From Neptunicella plasticusilytica (GTDB lineage Bacteria > Pseudomonadota > Gammaproteobacteria > Enterobacterales > Alteromonadaceae), in contig NZ_CP150481.1 in the NCBI RefSeq assembly GCF_047922965.1, positions 1,674,001-1,738,000 of the forward strand: 64,000 bases of DNA, given 5' to 3'. Positions within the stretch are counted from its first letter, which is position 1. Each line of letters begins with the position of its first letter. The position numbers were made by a program, and so were the translations under genes. The notes below the pieces were generated by a model, which saw nothing but the letters and a program-made list of their open reading frames with translations, did no database searches and was not told where the DNA came from. Below, in pieces: positions 25,669 to 33,990 of this stretch.

Positions 25669-26850
25669 TTACTTAAGTAATGCCCCCACGGTGTGAATCA
25701 CCCCGCGTAATTCAGCCAGGCCTTTAAGACGACCCACATAGGAATAGCCGGGTTTAACATCTTTCTGGTTCAGCTCATCTTCCAGCAAATGACCATGATC
25801 GGGACGCATCGGGATACTGGGCAAGTCATCGCCGCTGGTTTGACGACGTCTTTCTTCGCTAAGTAAGGCCTGTACCAGGCCGACCATATCGTTGTCACCG
25901 GCCAGATGATCGGACTCATAAAACGAGCCGTCGGCCTCGCGGATGACGTTGCGCAAATGCACAAAATGGATTTGCGGACCGAATTCTTTGGCCATTTCTA
26001 CCAGGTTATTATCGCAACGGGCACCGTAAGAGCCGGCACACAAAGTCAGCCCGTTTGCCTTGCCCGGCGCGGCCTGTAATAATTTGCGGGCGTCGTCGGC
26101 AGTGGATACCACCCGGGGTAAACCGAATAATGAAAATGGCGGATCGTCGGGATGGATACACATTAGTGCTCCGACAGATTCAGCTACCGGAATAATCTCC
26201 TGCAAGAACAAAAACAGGTTCTGGCGGAACCCCTCGGTGCCTAGATTAATAAACTGCTGAATCGTGCTGCGGATAGTCTCCCGGGTATAAGAGCCTTCAC
26301 CACCGGGCAAACCGGCGATGATATTTTTCTCCAGTTCCAGTTTTTCAATATCGGACATCTTGGCAAAACGGGCTTCTGCTTTGGCAATAACCTCCGGCGC
26401 ATAACTTTGTCGCGCACCGTCACGTTGTAACAGATAGATATCGTAAGCAGCGAAATCTGTCATCTCAAAACGCAGGGCATGGCTGTTGTTCGGCAGTTTG
26501 TACATCAGGTTGGTACGCGTCCAGTCCACTACCGGCATAAAGTTGTAGCAAATGGTGTAAACACCACATTCGGCAGCATTGCGGATTGACTGTTTGTAAT
26601 TGTCGATATAAGTCTGAAAATCACCCGTACGGGTTTTGATGTCATTGTGAACGGGAATACTCTCAATCACCGACCATTCAAGACCCGCGTCTTCGATGAT
26701 TTTTTTGCGTTCGGCAATGGCCTCCAATGGCCAAACGTCACCGGTTTTAATTTCATGTAGCGAACTGACAATGCCAGTCGCGCCAGCCTGAGCGATTTTA
26801 CTCAGACTGATTGAATCGCTGGGACCAAACCATCTCCAGGTTTCAATCAT
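25669..26850 (-). CDS. uxuA: Mannonate dehydratase UxuA
   Basis: UxuA converts D-mannonate to 2-keto-3-deoxygluconate in the glucuronate branch of hexuronate catabolism (glucuronate, fructuronate, mannonate, KDG). The protein has the family start MIETWRWFGPSDSI, CIHPDDPPFSLFGLPR and FVHLRNV, with metal-binding His/Cys/Asp residues in MCIHPDD, LCAGSYGARCDN and MRPDHGH. Its 393 residues match E. coli UxuA. The ribosome binding site is AGGAG. It lies 92 bases downstream of the TonB receptor on the same strand. No uxuB, uxaC, kdgK or kdgA is in the window. Confidence 0.97.
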   Translation of the reverse strand: MIETWRWFGPSDSISLSKIAQAGATGIVSSLHEIKTGDVWPLEAIAERKKIIEDAGLEWSVIESIPVHNDIKTRTGDFQTYIDNYKQSIRNAAECGVYTICYNFMPVVDWTRTNLMYKLPNNSHALRFEMTDFAAYDIYLLQRDGARQSYAPEVIAKAEARFAKMSDIEKLELEKNIIAGLPGGEGSYTRETIRSTIQQFINLGTEGFRQNLFLFLQEIIPVAESVGALMCIHPDDPPFSLFGLPRVVSTADDARKLLQAAPGKANGLTLCAGSYGARCDNNLVEMAKEFGPQIHFVHLRNVIREADGSFYESDHLAGDNDMVGLVQALLSEERRRQTSGDDLPSIPMRPDHGHLLEDELNQKDVKPGYSYVGRLKGLAELRGVIHTVGALLK

Positions 26851-26894
26851 TGTTATTACTCCTGTTCAAACTACTTATTACTATGGGATAACCT

Positions 26895-26919
26895 CCTCTG
26901 AACCATTATGGTTCAGAGG
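26895..26919 (-). promoter_or_regulatory. Hairpin between the TonB receptor gene and uxuA
   Basis: A perfect 10-bp stem CCTCTGAACC / GGTTCAGAGG with loop ATTAT lies just after the receptor stop codon. It lacks a T-tract on either strand, so it may stabilise the receptor mRNA end or attenuate read-through into uxuA instead of acting as a full terminator. Confidence 0.55.
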
Positions 26920-26942
26920 ATCAGTCCGGTTATTTTCAGGCT

Positions 26943-29834
26943 CTACAAACGATATTGTAGCCCCAGAAAATAGCGCGCACCGGAGTACTCAATACGGTTG
27001 TAAGCCTCATGAGCGACTCGTTGCTCAACGTAGGGTTCGTTGGTCAAATTCAGAATTTGCAATTTGGCTTTCAGGTTTTTATTGATTTTATAACCCAGTG
27101 ATAAATCAAACGAACCGGTATCATCAACAAAGCGGTTAGTTTGTGCCAGGTTAGGGCCAAAAGGTTTGTAATATTCAGAACGGTACTTGTAAGACAAACG
27201 CGCTGAATAGGTTTCATCTTCCCAGTATAACTGGGTGTTGAAGGTATGTTTAGACAGGCCGGCGATATTGGCCGGAGCAATCTGGACTAATACATCGTCG
27301 GTAATATCGGCTCCGGCTTCAGGGGTTTCAAACGAGCTGTCAGCATAATTGTAGTTGACCGCCACACCCATACCATCAAAAGGAGCAGGCAGCCATTTAA
27401 ATGAATGCATGGCAGTTAATTCAATCCCCTTAATTGACGAGCTGTCGTCTTTGATAGTGACCAGACCGTTGACTTCTACGTTATAGGCTTGCCCATCGAC
27501 AATCACATCTTCAAAATTACTTTCTGCCTCAAATGCCGCGTTAAACTTTTTGTAATAAACAGCGGCAGACAACATGGTGTCATCTTCGTAATACCAGCTT
27601 AATGACGCATCCAGATTATCCGATTCCAGCGCTTCAAGGAAGGGGTTACCCAACGCCGATACGTTGTTTTCCAGTGCTTGTTCGACGGTGGTGAATTCTT
27701 CTTCGGCATTCACCTGTCCAATATCGCGTGCCGCACCAAAGAACCACATATCCGGGCGTGAAATGGCCGAGTAGGCCGCCAGTCTCAGCATTAGATCATC
27801 TTTCAGTTCCAGACTCAAATTCACACTGGGCAGCAAGTTGGTATAAGTGTTGTGATAAGTATTAAATTCCAGCACATCATTGTTACTCTGGAATACTACA
27901 AAGCCATTTGGATCATATTCGACATTATAGGAGGAACGGATACCGGAAGAGGTCACCTTGGTGGTGACATGACGCAAGCCAATATTACCGTCAACCGGGA
28001 TAGATCCCCACTGGGTATAAAAGCTGGCCATAGCGTAAATAGAAGTGACATCTTCAACCATATCCACATCCCCGGAACTGGGTGTTTTGGGATCCGGGGT
28101 TAAGTCGGTATCGCCTACCAATACGTCGTAAGCACAATGGGTATCATAGGTAGCCCAACTGCTAACCGGACTGCCAGCATCATCGCCAAAATCGCTTTGC
28201 GGGAATGCGGTTGAGCAATTACTGATTAATTGTTGTAGCTTCTCTGCCCGTTCACCACTGGGGGTGGCCAAATTATTGGATTCTTCCTGATAATTTTTGT
28301 GTTTATGGGATGAGGAGGCAATACCGGCACTAAACTTGGTAAACAAGCCTTTATCAAACACATAATCGGCGTCCAGCTTATAACTGTTAATGGTATCAGC
28401 GATATCAAAACGGTAATTTCTGGCTTCGCTGTCTGCGCTGAAATAGCTTAAGTCATTGACCGCGCTTTGCCAGTCAATGGCACTTCCGGATGGATCATCC
28501 AGATCGGTATAAACGGCGGTGACCTGCGGAAATGTATCGGCATCTTTATTAACAAAATCAAAATAGGTGCGGTCCCCACGGAAACGCGCATAGGTGCGGG
28601 TTTGATAGCGATAGGTATCAGAATACGCTGCATCGGCAGTCAGGGTTAAATTCGGTGTAACTGTCCATTCTATATTGGCACCTAAACCCTTATATTCTTC
28701 GTCGCGTACCCGGTATTCACCATAGGAGCTGATGCGTGACTCACCGGTATAGGACATCAGCGCATGTTCATCATTAGTGGTCCAGTTGGTAATGCGGCGA
28801 CGGCCATCATCCCATAGCAAATCGTGACGATCTTCATAATAGTTACGGTCGGACCATTGGCCGTCTATATTGATATCGAACTTGTCATTGGGTTGCCATT
28901 GCACGGCAAAAATTACCGCATCACGATCTTCGATCGATTCCATCTGCCGATAGTAAAAAGAATTTGGTATAAAGAAATAGTCACCATTGGCCGGGTTGCC
29001 ACCATTGGCAGCGGCATTATCATCGGCATAGTTACAGTTACTGCCACCATCTAGCTGATAGTCGGAATTACAGTTGCGCAAGGTTGAGCTGGTATTGTAG
29101 CTCTCTTCGGGGGAAGAAGTTTTGCCACCGGAATAGCCCAATGCATAGCCGAATTTGCCCAGGTCGGTATCAAAGGTATCGGTAAAGGAGAATGATTCGC
29201 GGTGGCCAATACCCTTATCGCCATCAAATTTGTCCTGATAAGGATTGTAGTTGCCTTTTACTTCGGCTTGTAAACGGCGCTTGCCATAATCAATGGGCTT
29301 GATGGTCTGTAAGTCGATTAATCCGGATACGCCGCCTTCGAGTAAGTTGGCAGTCTGTGCCTTATACACCACCACACCATTAACCAGTTCGGAAGGAAAC
29401 TGGCTAAATGCCACTGAGCGGTTACCACTGCCGGATGATATCGCGCGGCCATTGACGGTGGAAAACCCCAAGAAGGGACCCAGACCACGAATCGAAATCT
29501 CACTGGCATTGCCTTTAAAACGATCGCCGCTAACACCGGTGATACGCTCAAGTGTTTCGGCCACAGACAAATCTGGCAGTGCACCAATTTCCGCCGAAGA
29601 CAAGGCATCAACAATAGTGGCAGAACCCCGTTTTACAGCAATGGCACTGCGATAAGTATCACGAATACCGCTGACTTGTATGACTTCCACATCAGCAGCT
29701 TTAGGTTCTTCTTGCTGCGCTTGTTGGGCCTGAACTGTACCTGCTGACGCCAGTAACGCCGCATGAACTGACAGACTGAGTAGAGAATTTTTCAGTTTTC
29801 TGGCTGGATTTGGTGTGTGCTGTATTGATTTCAT
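26943..29834 (-). CDS. TonB-dependent outer-membrane receptor (polysaccharide locus 1)
   Basis: The protein would bind and import oligosaccharides across the outer membrane using TonB energy. A signal peptide (cleaved near TVQA) is followed by a plug domain with the family pattern ALPDLSVAETLERITGVSG and SIRGLGPFL, a TonB-box-like stretch before it (VEVIQVSG), and a long beta-barrel ending FLGLQYRL. At 963 residues it has the size of glycan-locus receptors in Alteromonadales, and it lacks an FecR-signalling extension. It is downstream of DUF4861 on the same strand but has its own promoter and predicted operator. The final residue is Leu, not the usual Phe. Confidence 0.93.
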   Translation of the reverse strand: MKSIQHTPNPARKLKNSLLSLSVHAALLASAGTVQAQQAQQEEPKAADVEVIQVSGIRDTYRSAIAVKRGSATIVDALSSAEIGALPDLSVAETLERITGVSGDRFKGNASEISIRGLGPFLGFSTVNGRAISSGSGNRSVAFSQFPSELVNGVVVYKAQTANLLEGGVSGLIDLQTIKPIDYGKRRLQAEVKGNYNPYQDKFDGDKGIGHRESFSFTDTFDTDLGKFGYALGYSGGKTSSPEESYNTSSTLRNCNSDYQLDGGSNCNYADDNAAANGGNPANGDYFFIPNSFYYRQMESIEDRDAVIFAVQWQPNDKFDINIDGQWSDRNYYEDRHDLLWDDGRRRITNWTTNDEHALMSYTGESRISSYGEYRVRDEEYKGLGANIEWTVTPNLTLTADAAYSDTYRYQTRTYARFRGDRTYFDFVNKDADTFPQVTAVYTDLDDPSGSAIDWQSAVNDLSYFSADSEARNYRFDIADTINSYKLDADYVFDKGLFTKFSAGIASSSHKHKNYQEESNNLATPSGERAEKLQQLISNCSTAFPQSDFGDDAGSPVSSWATYDTHCAYDVLVGDTDLTPDPKTPSSGDVDMVEDVTSIYAMASFYTQWGSIPVDGNIGLRHVTTKVTSSGIRSSYNVEYDPNGFVVFQSNNDVLEFNTYHNTYTNLLPSVNLSLELKDDLMLRLAAYSAISRPDMWFFGAARDIGQVNAEEEFTTVEQALENNVSALGNPFLEALESDNLDASLSWYYEDDTMLSAAVYYKKFNAAFEAESNFEDVIVDGQAYNVEVNGLVTIKDDSSSIKGIELTAMHSFKWLPAPFDGMGVAVNYNYADSSFETPEAGADITDDVLVQIAPANIAGLSKHTFNTQLYWEDETYSARLSYKYRSEYYKPFGPNLAQTNRFVDDTGSFDLSLGYKINKNLKAKLQILNLTNEPYVEQRVAHEAYNRIEYSGARYFLGLQYRL

Positions 29835-29900
29835 CGCAAGCTCTCCGCATTTTTGTATTAGTTGTTTGTGTATTTTTTGTTAATAAGTAAAACAGCCTGC

Positions 29901-29940
29901 AGTCTATGCGATGAAATTATGATGTCAAGTGGTAAGGCCA
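29901..29940 (-). promoter_or_regulatory. Promoter of TonB receptor 1 with a predicted FadR-type operator
   Basis: On the minus strand, TTGACA (29923-29928) and TAGACT (29901-29906) are 16 bases apart. The motif TGGCCTTACCA (29930-29940), the inverse of TGGTAAGGCCA, lies one base upstream of the -35 box. The same 11-mer occurs before the GH105 gene. TGG-N5-CCA symmetry fits a dimeric FadR-type repressor, inferred to be the regulator at 24877. Confidence 0.6.
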
Positions 29941-29975
29941 ATTTAATTCACTTTTAGTTAACATTCTAATTTTGT

Positions 29976-31265
29976 CTATTGATCTGCTGCCAATTTGACC
30001 AAAATCGGGTTGTTCAGTCTGCTTCGGGTGTCAGTAAGAAATTGCTCAAATGCTTGCTGATCCTTGGCTCCGTCCTGCTCTGCTGACCAGTTGGCGAAAA
30101 AATAGTAATGCACTGGTGGGGTACCAAGGTTCAGCACCACCGCATCGGTTTGTTGTTCTTTCACAAAGCCGCTGGCTTGACGACAGGGATAAAATACCCC
30201 CAAGCCAAGGTTGTCTTTGGCCAGACTTTGTTTGCCGTAAGTGGCCAGATAGCACCATTTTTTATCGGTATCGGCACTAACAAAGCGTTGCACCTGATGA
30301 TCGACTATTCCGGCAATCCATTGGGTTACGCCGGGAGCCCTAGCTGTCACCTCGGTTAAACGGCTGCCCGGTGCGATGGCGTAGCGGCTAGATAAATCGG
30401 TGCTAATATCACCAAATTGCCAATGGCTGTGTTGTAACACTGCACTGGCTAAAACCGGGCCATTATTAATAGTGGCCTGTGCGTTACTAAACTGGTTCAA
30501 CTGTACAATTTGACCATGGTTAAATCCGGCTACCGCCCCCACACCAACTGATGGACCGACCTTCAAGATATCCATGCCCCAGTCACCTAAGCTATGATAG
30601 TTGCCGCCATCCAGGCCGACTTGAGTCAGGGCAAGTTGCGGTTTGATTTTGCCAAAAACATCGGTGGCGCTGCGATGATCAAAATAAAACCGGTAGGCTA
30701 CCAGCTCGGACTCCCAGCCAATTCCTTCATATTTAAATACTTTATTACCAATGCTGTGGTCGGCCGGAATCGAGAACTGTCGGGCGTTAATATAATGGCC
30801 GCCCTCAAGACGCATTTTATCGTTCATCCGGCCACCTACACGCACCGCCAGCTCTGCGTGAGTGCGATTGGAAGGGATAGCCTCTGGCGCCAACGTATCC
30901 GCGCTATACAGAGATAGCGTGCGGGTTTGCCTGGCACTGAAGTCTGCCAGAATAGTCAGGGTATCTGCGCGACCATCCATATTGGTATCCAGCATCTGGC
31001 TGGGCAAAGGCCTGTTGCCGGACATCGCTATAACGGCGTTACTGCGGGCATTAGGAAGCTGTTGATATAGCGATTCGAGCGGCACACGGATCTGACTGTC
31101 GGGTCTGTCAATATTCAGGCTATTGGTCGCATTAATATTGATGTGGCCACTTAAGTCAGCCACTTTATGGGTAGCCGCTATGGTCGGAAGACTGCTGGCT
31201 AATATTAGTAATAACGATAATTTTACTCCTGCCTGACAGGTTTTGGCGGCGTGATTAATTGTCAT
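29976..31265 (-). CDS. Secreted DUF4861-type protein of polysaccharide loci
   Basis: The 429-residue protein has a clear signal peptide (cleaved near TIAA-THK) and a beta-rich sequence with LAVRVGGRMNDKMRLEGGHY, RFYFDHRSATDVFGK and WGMDILKVG, which I recognise as DUF4861. This family is common beside uronate-containing polysaccharide enzymes, but its activity is not established as far as I know. The C-terminal part (NLGTPPVHYYFFANWSAEQDG) could be a binding surface. It is divergent from GH105 with a 161-base gap that holds the second TGGTAAGGCCA site, and is followed after 141 bases by the receptor. Confidence 0.72.
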   Translation of the reverse strand: MTINHAAKTCQAGVKLSLLLILASSLPTIAATHKVADLSGHININATNSLNIDRPDSQIRVPLESLYQQLPNARSNAVIAMSGNRPLPSQMLDTNMDGRADTLTILADFSARQTRTLSLYSADTLAPEAIPSNRTHAELAVRVGGRMNDKMRLEGGHYINARQFSIPADHSIGNKVFKYEGIGWESELVAYRFYFDHRSATDVFGKIKPQLALTQVGLDGGNYHSLGDWGMDILKVGPSVGVGAVAGFNHGQIVQLNQFSNAQATINNGPVLASAVLQHSHWQFGDISTDLSSRYAIAPGSRLTEVTARAPGVTQWIAGIVDHQVQRFVSADTDKKWCYLATYGKQSLAKDNLGLGVFYPCRQASGFVKEQQTDAVVLNLGTPPVHYYFFANWSAEQDGAKDQQAFEQFLTDTRSRLNNPILVKLAADQ

Positions 31266-31324
31266 GATTTACCCATTGCTTGTTAGTTAAATGTTAAATT
31301 GGGTGGACTTGCATTTGGGCAGAG

Positions 31325-31351
31325 TATAATATGAATTAATTGGTAAGGCCA
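31325..31351 (+). promoter_or_regulatory. GH105 promoter -10 and predicted FadR-type operator in the divergent gap
   Basis: A perfect TATAAT (31325-31330) is followed 10 bases later by TGGTAAGGCCA (31341-31351), which would cover the transcription start and so suit repression. No good -35 box is visible. On the minus strand the same area offers TATACT for the DUF4861 gene, so one operator could control both directions. Confidence 0.55.
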
Positions 31352-31426
31352 CATTACCTGATTGTTCGATGCATCGATTTATCCTGTTTGTGGATGCATG
31401 AAGTGAGACAACCTAAGGAAAACAGT

Positions 31427-32668
31427 ATGAACAAAGTTTGCCGTATATCAGGCATAACAATATTGCTAAGCGGTTTTATCAGCGCTAATTGCTTTGCCGG
31501 TGCAGATTCGATCGTTACTTATCAGACTCCTGTCACTCAAAATCTGTCACTTAGCGATAAATTAACCAAAAACACGGTGCAGCAAGTGGGCCGGCAAGTG
31601 GCCGACTGGCAATTGGCCCAGTTTGATCTTCGCTCAGGACAAATGCGTGAAGAAGACCGGGTGAGTGGTTTACCAACAGGCTGGATGTACGCGACTTTTA
31701 ACATTGGTTTGCTGCGCTGGGCTGATACTGTTAAGGATGCCGGTTATCGTCAGGCGGTAGAAAATTTATCCGCGATTAATCGCTGGCAGCTAGGGCCGCG
31801 TCGCTATCACGCTGACGATCAAGCTATGGGAGATGTGTATCTTTCCTTGGCAGGTAAAAATTCTGACAGCCAAAAAATAGCCCATGTTGTCAATAATTTT
31901 CGTTATGTTGTGGCCCATCCCAGTGATCGCTCACTGGATTTCAGGGACAAACGTAAAGAAGTGAAAGACACACCACTTCGCACCTTTAAAGATCCCTGGT
32001 GCACTATTCGCTGGTGCTGGGCTGATGCGATCTTTATGGCTCCTCCTGTGTTGGCACATTTGGCTGCAGTAACGGATCAGCAGCAGTATCTGCAGTTTAT
32101 GGACAAGGAGTTTTGGGCGACCACTGATTACCTGTTTGATTCTGAATATGAATTGTACCTGCGCGACAGCCGCTATTTTGATCGTAAAGATGATAAGGGC
32201 AGGCCGATATTCTGGGGACGAGGCAATGGCTGGGTGTTGGCCGGTATCGCCCGTACGCTGGAGTATTTACCTGATGATTTTATTGGCAAGTCACGCTATG
32301 TAGAATTATTTCAAAAAATGAGTCGGACCCTGACAACCTACCAGAATGTGGATGGTAGTTGGCCTTCATCATTGCTGGAAAAACATCAGGCTAAACCTGA
32401 ATCCAGCGCCACCGGTTTACTGGTGTTTGCGATGGCCTGGGGAGTCAATAACAACTTACTCGATAAAGACACCTTTATGCCGGTGATTCAAAAGGGGTGG
32501 CAATCGTTGGTCGCCAGTATCCATCCCGATGGCAAGGTCGGGTACGTGCAACAGGTAGCGTTTGCGCCGGGCAGTGCTACCGCAGATGATACCCAGCTTT
32601 ACGGCAGTGGTGCGGTATTATTGGCCGCATCGGAAGTGTATAAACTGACTCGCTTGCTGGCAGAGTAA
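31427..32668 (+). CDS. GH105 unsaturated uronyl hydrolase
   Basis: GH105 enzymes hydrolyse the unsaturated uronic acid that lyases leave at the end of oligosaccharides. The 413-residue protein has a signal peptide (near CFA-GAD) and an alpha6/alpha6-barrel sequence with HADDQAMGDVYLSL (Asp residues of the active site), WGRGNGWVLAGIARTL and LLVFAMAWGVN. The ATG with AAGGA eight bases upstream was chosen; an earlier in-frame start adds 29 residues without a signal sequence. It begins an operon of four same-strand genes with gaps of 4 and 22 bases and one 4-base overlap. Confidence 0.88.
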   Translation: MNKVCRISGITILLSGFISANCFAGADSIVTYQTPVTQNLSLSDKLTKNTVQQVGRQVADWQLAQFDLRSGQMREEDRVSGLPTGWMYATFNIGLLRWADTVKDAGYRQAVENLSAINRWQLGPRRYHADDQAMGDVYLSLAGKNSDSQKIAHVVNNFRYVVAHPSDRSLDFRDKRKEVKDTPLRTFKDPWCTIRWCWADAIFMAPPVLAHLAAVTDQQQYLQFMDKEFWATTDYLFDSEYELYLRDSRYFDRKDDKGRPIFWGRGNGWVLAGIARTLEYLPDDFIGKSRYVELFQKMSRTLTTYQNVDGSWPSSLLEKHQAKPESSATGLLVFAMAWGVNNNLLDKDTFMPVIQKGWQSLVASIHPDGKVGYVQQVAFAPGSATADDTQLYGSGAVLLAASEVYKLTRLLAE

Positions 32669-32672
32669 ACCG

Positions 32673-33968
32673 ATGTTTATGACCTCCAATAGTCAAATTA
32701 TGTGCTCGCTAATTATGGTTGTTTCTATGTTAGCGCCTTCCGTCAGTGCGGCAGAAACCAGGGCGATTGAGTCAAAGGGCAGTTCGCTGATTTGGAATAT
32801 TGATGTTCTGACTGCGAACAAACGTAACATGCACAAGGATAAATCAGTCAGCGAGGCGATTAACACTATACGTGAAGAGGCTGATAAAGCACTTAGGTTG
32901 CCGCCATTGACGGTAACCAATAAAAAACAACTCCCCGCCAGTGGTGATCCTCATGATTATTTTAGTGTTGGACCTTACTGGTGGCCGGATAACAGCAAAC
33001 CGGACGGCTTACCCTGGGTCCGTCAAGACGGTCAGGTTAACCCGACATTCCGTTATAACCAGGCCGACAATGTGTTATTCAAAACACTGGTTCAACGCAT
33101 TCAGGCATTGGCATACAGTTATTTTTATACTGACCGGACGCAATATGCTGCACAGGCAATCAAGTTACTACGAGTCTGGTTTATCGATGCTGAAACCCGG
33201 ATGAACCCCAATCTCAATTACGCACAAAGTATTCCCGGACGCACTGATGGCCGCGGTATTGGCATTATCGATTTTCGTTCACTGGTGTATTTACTGGATG
33301 TGTTGCCGCTGTTGCAGGCACAGATGACAGAAGTCGAACAACAAGCACTGCAGCAATGGCTGCAAGATTTTCTGGATTGGCTTAAACACAGCGCCAACGG
33401 GCAGGACGAAGCGGCGATGCACAATAATCATGGCAGTTTTTATGATTTGATTGTGACTTCTGTGGCCTGGTATCTGGATGATCATCAACTGATCAAAGAG
33501 ACGGCAAGCCATACCCGCCAGCGGATCCTCGCGCAAATACAGTCTGACGGAAAACAGCCCCATGAACTGGTCAGAACCCGACCTTTTCATTACAGCACCT
33601 TTAATCTTAAAGCCTTGTTTGGTGTCGCCCGCGTGGCGTCGCGGATAGGAGTGGATTTATGGCAGACAAGTGACCGCGAACAAACTGCGGCTTCTGCCAG
33701 AATGCTAATCGCCTACCAGTACCTTATCGATAACATTGATAATTCCCGACAGTGGCAGGGGAGTCAGGAAGCTAAACCTGCACTGAAAGAAATGGTCAGC
33801 TTGGCCTATCAGGCAAAACTGATTTATCAGGATAACCGTTTTTTTGAGCTGCTCGGTAATATGCCCGAAGACGTATTGCAACAAGTACAACAATGCAGAT
33901 TGGTTTTTACTGCAGCATACACACCAATGGCGTCTCAACAAACTGCTAACCCGTTTTGCGACTACTAA
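32673..33968 (+). CDS. Secreted alginate-lyase-superfamily polysaccharide lyase (possible PL38 glucuronan lyase)
   Basis: A signal peptide (cleaved near SVSA-AET) is followed by a 400-residue alpha/alpha-toroid of the alginate_lyase (PF05426) type: DPHDYFSVGPYWWPD near residue 92, RTDGRGIGIIDFRS near 190 and AMHNNHGSFYDL near 250, where the Asn-His pair and a downstream Tyr would serve in catalysis. Family PL38, which includes glucuronan lyases, has this architecture. Neighbours (a GH2 with glucuronate signature, GH105, UxuA) favour a beta-glucuronate polymer over alginate, which is inference. It starts 4 bases after GH105. Confidence 0.75.
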   Translation: MFMTSNSQIMCSLIMVVSMLAPSVSAAETRAIESKGSSLIWNIDVLTANKRNMHKDKSVSEAINTIREEADKALRLPPLTVTNKKQLPASGDPHDYFSVGPYWWPDNSKPDGLPWVRQDGQVNPTFRYNQADNVLFKTLVQRIQALAYSYFYTDRTQYAAQAIKLLRVWFIDAETRMNPNLNYAQSIPGRTDGRGIGIIDFRSLVYLLDVLPLLQAQMTEVEQQALQQWLQDFLDWLKHSANGQDEAAMHNNHGSFYDLIVTSVAWYLDDHQLIKETASHTRQRILAQIQSDGKQPHELVRTRPFHYSTFNLKALFGVARVASRIGVDLWQTSDREQTAASARMLIAYQYLIDNIDNSRQWQGSQEAKPALKEMVSLAYQAKLIYQDNRFFELLGNMPEDVLQQVQQCRLVFTAAYTPMASQQTANPFCDY

Positions 33969-33990
33969 ATCTTAACAAGAGAGCGAAATA

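Noticed and set aside
32673..33968. Calling the locus-1 lyase an alginate lyase
   Set aside because: The superfamily includes alginate lyases, but the neighbouring genes all fit a glucuronate route and no other alginate gene is present, so only the broader family is claimed.
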